The translations under genes and the position numbers were made by a program. A stretch of 64,000 bases of DNA from positions 248,001 to 312,000 of IMG/VR virus record IMGVR_UViG_3300027759_006101; one strand, given 5' to 3'. Below are positions 1 to 9,025 of the stretch, in pieces; the first letter of the stretch is position 1; each line of letters starts with the position of its first letter. The notes under the pieces were generated by a model. It saw nothing but the letters and a program-made list of their open reading frames with translations. It did no database searches and was not told the DNA's origin. Origin of the DNA: a virus.

Positions 1-256
1 TATCACTAGTCTCGTTTCCAACTTGTTCTATTCTTTGCGAGAATTGTTGCTTGCTTGTTTGCTTGACATATTTTGAAACTCCCGAGCCAGCAATTAAATT
101 CGTGGTGTTTGTCATAGTCCAATCTGTATATCCTCTGAATCTAAAAGGATTATTAAATGTAAATCCAGTTCCAGGGTACAAAACATTACTAGATGGGTCT
201 AAAATATTATCAAATGTTTCCCAATATGGAACATTGGGGCCGCCTTTTACTCCCAT
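1..256 (-). CDS. Partial fibre-cluster protein (N-terminus only)
   Basis: The reading frame starts at the ATG at 256 and stays open to the left edge, so the stop lies outside the window. The first 85 residues begin MGVKGGPNVPYWETFDNIL and contain Gly/Ser/Asn/Thr-rich text of the kind seen in the neighbouring fibre proteins. I recognise no catalytic motif. The start codon overlaps the stop of the upstream LamG gene as TAATG, the same junction used repeatedly in this cluster, so the two are probably translationally coupled. By context it is a virion surface or adhesin protein; the exact role is unknown. Confidence 0.7.
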   Translation of the reverse strand, partial: MGVKGGPNVPYWETFDNILDPSSNVLYPGTGFTFNNPFRFRGYTDWTMTNTTNLIAGSGVSKYVKQTSKQQFSQRIEQVGNETSD

Positions 257-1521
257 TATGGTAATCCAAATCTATTTTTAATAGAATTATATTGTGTAGA
301 TATTTCTGTTGCCGTAAGCGCTCTGTTATATATTTGACAAAAACCAATATTGGCAGTAATTCCAGCATTGGAGCCGGAATCTGACTTTTCCATAAAAAAT
401 CTGAATCTGGAAGTAGAATCATAAGTCATATCCGATGTGTCTGTTAAATTAGCACTATTTTCAGCAGATGTTCCAACAGCAGCACCATTAAAATAAATCT
501 TAAATGCGCTTTCTACTCCTGCAATTGTTGTTGGAGGTGTGCCAGTATAAGTTATAGCGTAATGAAGCCAACGTCTATGATAAAGAGAATATCTTGTAAC
601 ACCACCGGGATTTGTTCCTTGTGAATATCCAAAATCAAGATTGTCAGACAGATTACCCTTACCAGCATTCCAATGAGTGATGCTTGATCCTGTTGCTGGA
701 AACCAAGAAGCGCTAAAATTGTATAGGTTATTTCTCCAACCATTATTTCCAATTATAATTGGGCCTGTCAAAACTGTACTGCCTGTAGAAGTTTGTAAAT
801 CTGCTTTTAACTGCGATATATAAGGAACGAATCTATAAGTAGTAGATTTTTGAAGAGGGAAAATTGTAGCTGATGATGTGAATTCAAAAATATTACTATT
901 TTGCCAAGTTAATATATATGTTTGCCCAAAACTTGATGTAGCACTTGTAGAAACAAAAGGTCCAGCTTGTCCACTAAAATATGTTTGTCCATAGTCTCCC
1001 CAAGATATAGCAGTTCCAGCATAGACCCTTCTGCCACCAAAAAATAAATCATTAGCAAGAACAAAAGTTAATTTAGTTGAAGATTCAGGATATAAAGCCC
1101 ATCCTTTATTATTGACAAATCCATTGACCATAAATCCAGATCTATATTCATTAGAATTATTCGCCCATTGCAAGACACAAATTACTGTAAACGGAGTGCT
1201 ATTATTCAATTCAAATGTAGAATCTTTAATTTCTCTTTCTGTTGTTTGTTGTGTATATGCTCCAGAAATAAATGATTTTGGAGGGTTTCTAATCAAAGGA
1301 GCAGTCCAAGCATCAGTTGCACCAGACAAATGAAATGACTGCATTAATTGATTGGGATTTATAGTGGATGAATATTTTTGCATACTAACACCTAATCCAC
1401 TTCCTAAATCAACGTATTGAAAAATTCTTTGAGAACTTGCATCAAATTCAAAGGTCAAGTTACTAGAAAAGTCTTGCCCTCTATTTTCACTTAATTTTCT
1501 TTGTCCAACTTTACTTCCCAT
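256..1521 (-). CDS. LamG/concanavalin-like domain protein (long variant)
   Basis: A 421-aa protein whose last 230 or so residues have the pattern of phage LamG-type beta-sandwich proteins: a W-x-H-Y-A-x-T-Y-T-G strand, an IYFNGAAVG hairpin and the closing motif IYNRALTATEISTQYNSIK ending in RFGL. The N-terminal 190 residues replace the usual short leader, although LTFEFDASS near residue 25 still resembles the YLDAAN signature of the paralogues. It is about 190 aa longer than the other LamG proteins here. LamG folds usually bind carbohydrate or protein, so a receptor-binding or fibre-accessory role is likely but inferred. Start and stop both overlap neighbours as TAATG. Confidence 0.75.
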   Translation of the reverse strand: MGSKVGQRKLSENRGQDFSSNLTFEFDASSQRIFQYVDLGSGLGVSMQKYSSTINPNQLMQSFHLSGATDAWTAPLIRNPPKSFISGAYTQQTTEREIKDSTFELNNSTPFTVICVLQWANNSNEYRSGFMVNGFVNNKGWALYPESSTKLTFVLANDLFFGGRRVYAGTAISWGDYGQTYFSGQAGPFVSTSATSSFGQTYILTWQNSNIFEFTSSATIFPLQKSTTYRFVPYISQLKADLQTSTGSTVLTGPIIIGNNGWRNNLYNFSASWFPATGSSITHWNAGKGNLSDNLDFGYSQGTNPGGVTRYSLYHRRWLHYAITYTGTPPTTIAGVESAFKIYFNGAAVGTSAENSANLTDTSDMTYDSTSRFRFFMEKSDSGSNAGITANIGFCQIYNRALTATEISTQYNSIKNRFGLP

Positions 1522-2210
1522 TATGTTAGCCCAAACCTACTTTTTAAGGCATTATAATTTTTAGCGTGTTCAGCAGCAGAAAGTTGTCTATTGTATAAGA
1601 GGCACATAGCAATTCTCCCTTGAAAATCTCTTACTGCCCCACTATACCCTTCTGTCCCTAAAAAATATGTAAATGATGCCGGAAATGTTGTTTGATTAGT
1701 TCTATAAGCACCTAATATATTCCACCCATTTACTAAAGATGCACCATCAGCTACTGCTGAACCATTAACATAATAAGTAGTACCAGGATTTCCCCAGTCA
1801 TCACCATTAAGACCTGCTGACGCTCTAACAGTCCAAGGACCAGTGCCATTTGCATTATTAAATCTCATACTTTTATCTGTATTTGTAGTGTCATTTGAAG
1901 CTGCTATCAGACCTACCAATGCTGCATTACTGTTCAGTGCAAAATCAGGGTAAAATACAATAGTACAATCTAAATATTGTTGAGACAAAGTTGATGAAAT
2001 AAACTTTGTTGATGCAGCTGTGGCAAAATTCCAATAACTAGAAGAACCAGCGCCAACAAAAGGGACTGTGCCATTAATTGTTCCATTTGCTCCTTTGTCA
2101 GTGAGATCAAATATTGCTGTGCCAGAACCAGGATAAGATCTCGGATTAGAAGCATCAATAGCCATTATTAATCCATTGGTGACAACTTGCGGATTATGAT
2201 AATGTCCCAT
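1521..2210 (-). CDS. LamG/concanavalin-like domain protein
   Basis: A 229-aa single-domain protein. The opening VVTNGLIMAIDASNPRSYPG and the ending LLYNRQLSAAEHAKNYNALK followed by RFGL are the two signatures of the LamG family repeated across this cluster. There is no signal peptide or membrane segment, which fits a virion-assembled protein. The gene lies one base downstream of the 374-aa fibre gene and its stop overlaps the next start as TAATG. The likely role is a surface adhesin or glycan-binding decoration; this is inferred from the fold and position. Confidence 0.78.
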   Translation of the reverse strand: MGHYHNPQVVTNGLIMAIDASNPRSYPGSGTAIFDLTDKGANGTINGTVPFVGAGSSSYWNFATAASTKFISSTLSQQYLDCTIVFYPDFALNSNAALVGLIAASNDTTNTDKSMRFNNANGTGPWTVRASAGLNGDDWGNPGTTYYVNGSAVADGASLVNGWNILGAYRTNQTTFPASFTYFLGTEGYSGAVRDFQGRIAMCLLYNRQLSAAEHAKNYNALKSRFGLT

Positions 2211-2211
2211 A

Positions 2212-3336
2212 CTAGTACTCCACAGTTAGTTTAGGTATATCTTTTCTTTCAGCCCATATAGAATAAAAACAATTTATTTTTTTAAATAAAGATGTTCCTA
2301 TGTATACTTTGTTATCTTCACATTTTAAGAAATAATGTGAATTATTTTTTCCAATAGGTGTTAAGTGAACAGTTATTGTATTGTAATCAACTAATCCCAG
2401 CCAATAATCTGGTAAATAAATAATATTAGAAGTAGATATGCCTCTGATATAAACTCCATTTTCAGGACCTTCTAAAGATCCATATCGAAGTTTCATACCA
2501 GGCTTTGTTGGGTGATTAATTACAAAAGATTTATTTGTTGCAGAAATTTCACCATTAACTTCAAGCTGAAATTGGGGATTTGATACTCCTATTCCAACTC
2601 TGACTGTTGTGGTGGTAGGAGCAGAAATAACAAAAATTGTGTTTCCAATCGCTGCTCCGCCAAATACTGAAATAGTTTGACCTTGTCCAGCAGAAGTGTA
2701 CTCAAATCCATAAGAATCTGTGACGGCACTTCCTGCAGTTGCGTAATAAGCCATCCTATTAGCAACACCAGTAGCAACACCACCACCGGATGCTGCAAGA
2801 GGCACCCAACTCATCACACCTGCTGCAGTAGAAGATAAAACTGATGATCCAATTGCTGGAGATGTAGCAGGTAATACGTAGACAGTATTTCCTGTCGCTG
2901 AACTTCTTAATCCACTAAAGTTTGCACCGTTGAATAGTAAAAGAGTTTGCCCAATTGATGCATTTGAAGATATTGCTATGCCACCATTTAGTCTAGCAGC
3001 ACCAGTAATAAGTGAAGTTGTGTTTGTAGAATCTCCAACAAGTAATACGCCAGAAAGGTTTGCATTTGTAGCAAATGTATTCCATCTTAATACCGCTGAA
3101 CCTAAGTCATAGCCAGAGGTTCCAGGGGTGAAAGCAGATGTTCCAGAGTTATCATTGAAAGTGGCAATAACAAATGTGCCAATACCACTCGAAGCAGGAG
3201 AAAAACCCGAAGAATATCCTATGATATCAATTTTATTTTGAGAATCACCACGTATAGAAATTGATTGAGGAGATCCAGCGCTGTCATTCCAATAAATCTC
3301 TCCACTGGTTGGATTAATAATGACATCAGCAGGCAT
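2212..3336 (-). CDS. Short tail-fibre protein with conserved C-terminal tip domain
   Basis: A 374-aa fibre-type protein. It opens with MPADVIINPTSGEIYWND, continues through Ser/Gly/Ala-rich beta-repeat text, and carries one copy of a cassette (LLLFNGANFSGLRSSATGN, then an LPATSPAIGSSVL segment) that recurs in the 1048-aa fibre at 13782-16928. Residues 265-374 form a conserved tip domain with HPTKPGMKLRYGSLEGPENG, a proline-rich LPDYW strand and an LTPIG strand. The same domain ends the proteins at 3651-8192 and 8208-8951. No peptidase S74 signature is visible. A role in distal fibre trimerisation or receptor contact is inferred. Confidence 0.8.
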   Translation of the reverse strand: MPADVIINPTSGEIYWNDSAGSPQSISIRGDSQNKIDIIGYSSGFSPASSGIGTFVIATFNDNSGTSAFTPGTSGYDLGSAVLRWNTFATNANLSGVLLVGDSTNTTSLITGAARLNGGIAISSNASIGQTLLLFNGANFSGLRSSATGNTVYVLPATSPAIGSSVLSSTAAGVMSWVPLAASGGGVATGVANRMAYYATAGSAVTDSYGFEYTSAGQGQTISVFGGAAIGNTIFVISAPTTTTVRVGIGVSNPQFQLEVNGEISATNKSFVINHPTKPGMKLRYGSLEGPENGVYIRGISTSNIIYLPDYWLGLVDYNTITVHLTPIGKNNSHYFLKCEDNKVYIGTSLFKKINCFYSIWAERKDIPKLTVEY

Positions 3337-3344
3337 TTTTTATG

Positions 3345-3599
3345 CTATTCCTTTACAATAACAGCATTGAGTGAAACTAATAATAACTCTAAAATTGCAA
3401 TTCTTGTATCTTTTCCACTGTTACCTATATTTGCAAAATCATCACCATTGATTTGATAATTTTTTCTTTCAAGAGGCTGCATATCATAATCATAAAGACA
3501 GTACATAAATCTTATGCCTGTCTCTATATTAATATTCCCTTCTTCGATTGTAAGCCAAGCAACATTTAAGTTTCCTGCTTGGAGAATCCTGAATTTCAT
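3345..3599 (-). CDS. Small uncharacterised protein in fibre cluster
   Basis: An 84-aa protein between two large fibre genes. It starts at an ATG preceded by AGGA at a normal distance and directly downstream of a strong hairpin (3611-3644). It has no repeats, no signal peptide and no cysteine motif. The sequence is mixed and globular (MKFRILQAGNLNVAWLTIEE at the start), unlike the low-complexity fibres. I do not recognise it. Position alone would fit a fibre-assembly chaperone, connector or small fibre subunit. Confidence 0.6.
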   Translation of the reverse strand: MKFRILQAGNLNVAWLTIEEGNINIETGIRFMYCLYDYDMQPLERKNYQINGDDFANIGNSGKDTRIAILELLLVSLNAVIVKE

Positions 3600-3610
3600 T
3601 GATTATCCTG

Positions 3611-3644
3611 TTTCAGAAGGCAGATTTTACTCTGCCTTCTGAAA
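3611..3644 (-). promoter_or_regulatory. 13-bp perfect hairpin upstream of a small fibre-cluster gene
   Basis: The arms 3611-3623 and 3632-3644 (TTTCAGAAGGCAG and its exact complement) enclose an 8-nt loop. The hairpin lies between the stop of the 1513-aa fibre gene and the ribosome-binding site of the 84-aa gene. No U-run follows on the minus strand, so it is not a standard intrinsic terminator. An RNA-processing, attenuation or 3'-stability element is more likely. Confidence 0.55.
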
Positions 3645-3650
3645 TTTAGT

Positions 3651-6600
3651 TTATATCTTTTGCTCAATTTCAAGCGGAGCGTCTTTTCTTGAACCTATTA
3701 CAGTAAAGTCAACTTTGATATGCTTAAGTTTTCTATTCAAGAAATTAGTATTTGCAGCTATTATAAAGGAATTCTTTGATTTCTCTACAATATGTACTCC
3801 ATAGTTTCCGTATGGTGTCAAACTGATTGTAAAGTCATCGTGTACTAATTCAGACCAATATTCAGGTAATTCTATAACAAGATTGCCTCTACCCTCAACG
3901 GTTCCTCTATGATAAACTCCGTGTTCTGGGCCTTCAAGAACACCGTATACAAGTCTGTAACCTTCCTTGGTTGGGTGTTCAATGTCAAAGCTTTTAGTTG
4001 TTGCTCTAAGGTTACCATTTGCATCAACAGAGAATTTTGATGTTGCAGTAGAAGTAATACCTCTAATAAAGAAGTCACTTGTAGAAGAATCATCTCCAGA
4101 GACTGTTTGCAATGTAAGGTATGAATTATTTGTCAAAGCAGCTGAAGCAGAAATCGTAAGACCAGCTCCGCTTCCAAATATGCTACTTACTGTAAGTACG
4201 TCTGTAGATGGTACGTATGAAAGAGCAGCATCAGTAGATACTGCTAATCCTGCACCAGATGTACCTGTTGTCATCAACAAGAAATGAGCACCAGAAGCTG
4301 CTGCAGCATTGACATTAACACTTGTTGAAGTAGTTGCAAATCCTGTTAGATTACCACTAATTGCTCCAGAGAATGAACCTGCAGTTAATACATTAGTAGA
4401 AGGATTATATGTCAAACTAGTATCAGTAGAATGACCCAATCCCGAACCTGATGATGCGTTTACAAATGTGAGAAAGTGAGTTTGGTTAGCATCAGTAACT
4501 GTTACATTTGTACTTGTAGCAGTTGTAGCAAATCCAGTTACATTTCCAGTTACATTACCAGTTACATTACCAGACAATGATGCTGTTACGGTTGTTGCTG
4601 ATATGTTAGTTGAGCTTAATGTATCTGTTGACGGGTTGTAAGTCAATTGAGTGTCAGCTGATACTGCTAAACCTGCTCCGCTGGTACCAGTAGTAAATGT
4701 AACAAAGTGTGCAGCATTAGTTCCCGCAGCATTGACATTTACGCTCAGAGCAGTAGATGCAAAACCAGTTACAGTACCACTAATTGCTCCAGAGAATGTT
4801 CCAGCAGTCAACACATTTGTTGAAGGATTATATGTCAGGTTTGTATCAGCAGATTGACCTAAACCAGCACCTGAAGAAGCATTTACAAATGTGATAAAGT
4901 GAGTTTGGTTAGCATCAGTTACTGTTACATTTGTACTTGTCGCAGTTGTAGCAAATCCTGTCACGTTTCCAGTCACGTTTCCAGTTACGTTTCCAGATAA
5001 AGAGGCAGTAACTGTAGTTGCTGAAATGTTTGTTGAACTTAAAGTATCTGTTGATGGATTGTAAGTCAATTGAGTATCAGCAGATACTGCTAAACCAGCG
5101 CCAGAAGAAGCTGTTACAAAGGTAATGAAGTGTGTGGCATTCAAAGCACCTAAAGCAACATTTGTGCTTGTCGAAGTTGTAGCAAATCCTGTAACATTTC
5201 CTGTTACGTTACCAGTTACATTACCAGATAACGATGCTGTAACTGTAGTAGCAGAAATATTTGTTGAACTCAAGGTATCTGTTGATGGATTGTAAGTCAA
5301 TTGAGTATCAGCAGATACTGCTAAACCTGCACCACTTGAACCTGTGCTGAATGTTACAAAATGTGTAGCATTAGCTGCACCAAGAGCTATATTCACACTA
5401 GTAGCAGTTGTAGCAAAACCAGTTACATTGCCTGTTACATTGCCAGTTAGTGGGCCTGAAAAGAGACCTGCTGTCAAAGTATTGGATGATGGGTTATATG
5501 TTAAGCTGGTATCAGCAGATTGACCTAACCCTGAACCGGATGAAGCATTTACAAATGTGACAAAGTGAGTTTGGTTAGCATCAGTTACTGTTACGTTCGT
5601 ACTATTAGCAGTTTGAGCAAATCCTGTAACATTACCAGTTACATTTCCAACAAGAGTACCAAAGAAATTGGTATAGGTTGCAGCGGTTCCTGCAGCGTTA
5701 CCAGCTAATGTCGCCTCAATAGCAAAGAATACTGCGGTTCCTGCAGTGCCTGAATATATATTTGAACCAGCAGTTGTTGTTGCGTTTGGAATGAATCTGA
5801 ACTTACCATCAGTGTCATTGAATCCAAAGAAACCAGTAGTAGCTGTACCAGCATTAGACCATCTAAACTCAATACCTCTATCTTGGTTATTGTCTAAAGT
5901 TGAGTGAGTTCCACCAACTCCAGAACCAATAACAATAACAGGGTCTACTATTGTTGAAACTGTTGAGTCAACTGTAACTGTCGTACCTTGAACTGTTAAG
6001 TTACCTGTAATAACTAAGTTGTCATTTACATTTGTTTGGCCACCTACAGAGTCCAGAGTTAAGTTTCCTGACGTTGTGTTGATTGTATTTGAAGAACTAC
6101 CGACAATTACACCATTTGCAGTTAATTGTCCAGTGCCTATAGACATTGCATTAGTTGATGGGTTTAGTGTAATTGAGACATCAGTTGATAACGCAGCGCC
6201 AGCACCTGCAGTCGAACTTTGCAAAGCAGAAAACACAAGATAATGTGTTGAATTTTCTGCAGCTGACTGCAATCCTACATTGTTTGCAGTTGAAGCAACG
6301 CCACTAATAGTACCACTAAATGCACCGCTGAAGTTTGTAGCGGAAAGTGTGTCTGTGTTTGGATTGTAGAACAGAGTTGAGTCTGTAGATACTGCAACAC
6401 CAGAGCCAGTTTGTGTTGGTGAGAATAAAACAAAATGACTTGCGGCAGCTGCTCCAGCTGCTACATTGATGCTAGTAGCAGTTGTAGCAAAACCTGTTAC
6501 ATTTCCTGTTACATTTCCTGTAAGAGGGCCAGAGAAAGAACCAGCTGTCAATACATTTGTTGATGGATTATAGGTAAAATCTGTGTCAGTAGATTGTCCT

Positions 6601-8192
6601 AATCCTGATGCTGCAGAAGCATTTACAAATGTAATAAAGTGAGTTTGGTTAGCATTTGTAGCTGAAACGCTTGTACTAGTAGCAGTTGTAGCAAAACCTG
6701 TGACATTTCCTGTTACATTGCCTGTTACATTGCCACTTAATGAAGCTGTTACAGTTGTTGCTGAAATGTTTGTTGAACTTAAAGTATCTGTTGAAGGATT
6801 ATAAGTCAATTGAGTGTCAGCTGATACTGCTAAACCAGCACCAGAAGAAGCTGTTACAAAGGTAATGAAATGTGAAGCATTCAAAGCACCTAAAGCAACG
6901 TTTGTACTGGCAGCAGTTGTAGCAAAACCAGTTACATTACCTGTTACGTTGCCAGACAATGATGCTGTAACTGTTGTTGCTGAGATATTTGTTGAGCTTA
7001 ATGTATCTGTCGATGGGTTGTAAGTCAACTGAGTATCAGCAGATACTGCTAATCCAGAGCCTGAAGTACCTGTTGTGAATGTTACAAAATGTGAAGCATT
7101 TGCAGCACCCGCTGCAACATTTACACTAGTAGCAGTTGTAGCAAAACCAGTGACATTTCCTGTTACGTTACCTACCAGCGAACCAGAGAATGAGCCAGCA
7201 GTTAAGGCATTTGAGTTGGGATTATATGTTAAGTTTGAGTCTGTTGATTGCCCAAGACCTGCGCCAGAAACTGCATTTACAAAAATAATATAATGAGGGT
7301 TGTCAGCATTAGTTGTTGTTACACTTGTACTTGTAGCAGTTGTTGCAAAACCTGTCAAGTTTCCTGTAAATGCAGAAGAAACAGCACCTACTGTTAAGGT
7401 ATTTGTCGAAGGATTGTAAGTAAGGTTTGAGTCTGTTGATGCACCTAAACCTGATCCATTAGTAGCATTTGCGAACAATGGGTAATGAGTAGCATTAGCA
7501 TCAGTAACTGATACAAAAATACTTGCAGCAGTTGTTGCGATGGCAGCAATTGTTGGAATGTCATCCGTATAAGCAATTGTTTTTGCTGTTCCACTACCAA
7601 GGCCAAATCTTAATCTTAATCCTGTAGAATCATAGTACAACGCACCATTATCATTGGTAGCACCAGTACCAACGTTGAAATACATATAATCTGTATCCAT
7701 TCTACCAAGAGTAGGATAAATCCAAATTTTTGCAGTTACACCAGTACCACCGCCATAATTAGGGAAAGGTTTGTATAAAGTTGCTCCATCGTATCCACCA
7801 AATGCTAAAACTGGCTGAGTACCTGTTGTTGCATAATTGTAGATGGTGGATCTTACATTAGTATCTACACCTGTGGAGTCTGGTGTAGTTGGAGCATTCC
7901 AATAAAAGTTTATTTGAGAGACAGAAGTAGCTGCAGCGCCACCGTAACCTGGAATGATTACAATGTCTTTATTACCACCAGCGCCAGGACCACCTCCTGA
8001 CCCAGATGGTTGACCTAAGGCTCTAAAATCTGCAGATTGAACTTTTACAACTTCAGGTTCTTGAACTTTTACAACTTCAGGTTCTTGAACTTTAACAACT
8101 TCAGGTTGTTCTGATATGTCAACTGCTCTATTAGATTTTTTTAAGGATTGTAAGACTTTTTCTGCAAAGTCTTGAGGATTTTGATCTCCCAT
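3651..8192 (-). CDS. Giant repetitive tail-fibre protein (1513 aa)
   Basis: A 1513-aa fibre. The first 60 residues include three tandem copies of EPEVVKVQ, and a Gly-rich linker follows. The shaft has about 13 repeats of roughly 65-75 residues built on NVTGFATTATS, an N-x-x-HF-x-T/V-F strand, G-A-G-L-x-x-S-x-D-T, and LTYNPST-x-x-L. A non-repeat insert near residues 740-860 carries the NLTVQGTTVTVDST and DRGIEFRWSN motifs common in fibres of aquatic T4-like phages. The last 120 or so residues are the tip domain with HPTKEGYRLVYGVLEGPEHG, shared with two neighbouring proteins. Role: long host-recognition fibre or appendage, inferred from architecture. Some repeat units are almost identical, which favours recombination. 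Confidence 0.85.
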   Translation of the reverse strand: MGDQNPQDFAEKVLQSLKKSNRAVDISEQPEVVKVQEPEVVKVQEPEVVKVQSADFRALGQPSGSGGGPGAGGNKDIVIIPGYGGAAATSVSQINFYWNAPTTPDSTGVDTNVRSTIYNYATTGTQPVLAFGGYDGATLYKPFPNYGGGTGVTAKIWIYPTLGRMDTDYMYFNVGTGATNDNGALYYDSTGLRLRFGLGSGTAKTIAYTDDIPTIAAIATTAASIFVSVTDANATHYPLFANATNGSGLGASTDSNLTYNPSTNTLTVGAVSSAFTGNLTGFATTATSTSVTTTNADNPHYIIFVNAVSGAGLGQSTDSNLTYNPNSNALTAGSFSGSLVGNVTGNVTGFATTATSVNVAAGAANASHFVTFTTGTSGSGLAVSADTQLTYNPSTDTLSSTNISATTVTASLSGNVTGNVTGFATTAASTNVALGALNASHFITFVTASSGAGLAVSADTQLTYNPSTDTLSSTNISATTVTASLSGNVTGNVTGNVTGFATTATSTSVSATNANQTHFITFVNASAASGLGQSTDTDFTYNPSTNVLTAGSFSGPLTGNVTGNVTGFATTATSINVAAGAAAASHFVLFSPTQTGSGVAVSTDSTLFYNPNTDTLSATNFSGAFSGTISGVASTANNVGLQSAAENSTHYLVFSALQSSTAGAGAALSTDVSITLNPSTNAMSIGTGQLTANGVIVGSSSNTINTTSGNLTLDSVGGQTNVNDNLVITGNLTVQGTTVTVDSTVSTIVDPVIVIGSGVGGTHSTLDNNQDRGIEFRWSNAGTATTGFFGFNDTDGKFRFIPNATTTAGSNIYSGTAGTAVFFAIEATLAGNAAGTAATYTNFFGTLVGNVTGNVTGFAQTANSTNVTVTDANQTHFVTFVNASSGSGLGQSADTSLTYNPSSNTLTAGLFSGPLTGNVTGNVTGFATTATSVNIALGAANATHFVTFSTGSSGAGLAVSADTQLTYNPSTDTLSSTNISATTVTASLSGNVTGNVTGNVTGFATTSTSTNVALGALNATHFITFVTASSGAGLAVSADTQLTYNPSTDTLSSTNISATTVTASLSGNVTGNVTGNVTGFATTATSTNVTVTDANQTHFITFVNASSGAGLGQSADTNLTYNPSTNVLTAGTFSGAISGTVTGFASTALSVNVNAAGTNAAHFVTFTTGTSGAGLAVSADTQLTYNPSTDTLSSTNISATTVTASLSGNVTGNVTGNVTGFATTATSTNVTVTDANQTHFLTFVNASSGSGLGHSTDTSLTYNPSTNVLTAGSFSGAISGNLTGFATTSTSVNVNAAAASGAHFLLMTTGTSGAGLAVSTDAALSYVPSTDVLTVSSIFGSGAGLTISASAALTNNSYLTLQTVSGDDSSTSDFFIRGITSTATSKFSVDANGNLRATTKSFDIEHPTKEGYRLVYGVLEGPEHGVYHRGTVEGRGNLVIELPEYWSELVHDDFTISLTPYGNYGVHIVEKSKNSFIIAANTNFLNRKLKHIKVDFTVIGSRKDAPLEIEQKI
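8037..8108 (-). repeat. Three tandem 24-bp repeats
   Basis: Three consecutive 24-bp units (8037-8060, 8061-8084, 8085-8108) differ by only a couple of bases and encode the octapeptide EPEVVKVQ three times near the N-terminus of the 1513-aa fibre. Such short in-frame tandems change copy number by slippage. The peptide is charged and probably forms an extended linker. Confidence 0.9.
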
Positions 8193-8207
8193 GTTTTCTA
8201 CTCCATA

Positions 8208-8951
8208 TTATTTAGGTTGCTCTACAATTAATTTGATATCCGTTCTCTCTCCGACTACAAAATAATCGAATTCAATATATTGTTTACGTAATAGGTTCCT
8301 TCTTACCCTTTGAACTTTGAATTCAGAATTGTCACTTTTAGAAACAAATAAAGAATCATTTACTCGGGAAGTTATATGAACAGTGATTTCATTTTCAGAT
8401 AATGCTTTAAAATAGTTAGGTAATGCAACAGAAACACTCTCATATCCTGATGCTCTTCCTCTTTGATATATTCCGTGTTCTGGTCCCTCTAAAGATCCGT
8501 GTTCCAGATACTTATTTGGGTCTAAGGGATGTTGGATTTTAAAGCTTTTTGTTTGAGCCTTTATACTTCCGCCAACAATAATAGTAGTTCCAAACTGCTG
8601 CATTACTGAATCTGTGAGTTGTGTTCCCCCGGCATCAAATAATGGAATATATGCTGATGTGCCCGAGCCTGTAATTGATCCTGCAGGTGTAGATGTAAGA
8701 GTAATATCGTTGGCGCCAAAGGAAAATGAAATTCCTGAGCCAGCAATGAGTGTTCTATATACTAAACCTGAAGCGCCACTATTTGAACTTAATAAAGCGT
8801 TTCCAGCAGATATACTTGTTAGGCCTGTACCGCCTGCTGTAATTGCTGTAACATTTTGTGTACGCCAAGCAGTGCCATCATAGCGCCAGGTTTTACCGCT
8901 TTCTGTGTAAACCTGATTAGTGCTTGGACCTGAGGGGAAATTTATCGCCAT
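8208..8951 (-). CDS. Short tail-fibre protein, shared N-terminal motif and C-terminal tip domain
   Basis: A 247-aa protein joining two recurring modules. The N-terminus has NFPSGPSTNQVY, GKTWRYDGTAW and an AGGTGL segment, matching the start of the 2722-aa fibre. A short Ser/Gly linker follows. The C-terminal 115 residues (HPLDPNKYLEHGSLEGPEHG onwards, then ALPNYF) are the tip domain also present at 2212-3336 and 3651-8192. It looks like a minimal fibre, an attachment module fused almost directly to a tip, and may bind the same platform as the long fibres. No enzyme motif is visible. Confidence 0.8.
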   Translation of the reverse strand: MAINFPSGPSTNQVYTESGKTWRYDGTAWRTQNVTAITAGGTGLTSISAGNALLSSNSGASGLVYRTLIAGSGISFSFGANDITLTSTPAGSITGSGTSAYIPLFDAGGTQLTDSVMQQFGTTIIVGGSIKAQTKSFKIQHPLDPNKYLEHGSLEGPEHGIYQRGRASGYESVSVALPNYFKALSENEITVHITSRVNDSLFVSKSDNSEFKVQRVRRNLLRKQYIEFDYFVVGERTDIKLIVEQPK

Positions 8952-9025
8952 TTAATTATTTTTGAAAGGAGAATGCTTTTTATTTTATTCTGCATCTTTG
9001 TTATAAAATATTTCTTATATTCCAT
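8942..9025 (-). CDS. Possible 27-aa leader peptide
   Basis: A short frame beginning MEYKKYFITKMQ starts inside the end of the LamG gene at 9015-9680 and ends inside the start of the 247-aa fibre gene. It is lysine-rich. A comparable 16-aa frame (MNYAEYLIST...) precedes the 2722-aa fibre, the other gene with the NFPxxPSTNQ N-terminus. It could be a coupling peptide or chance; there is no strong ribosome-binding site. Confidence 0.25.
   Translation of the reverse strand: MEYKKYFITKMQNKIKSILLSKIIKWR

Noticed and set aside
2212-8951. Peptidase S74 auto-processing chaperone domain at fibre C-termini
   Set aside because: The closing domain has no S-D-x-R-x-K-x-N-I-type signature; it is a different conserved tip domain.
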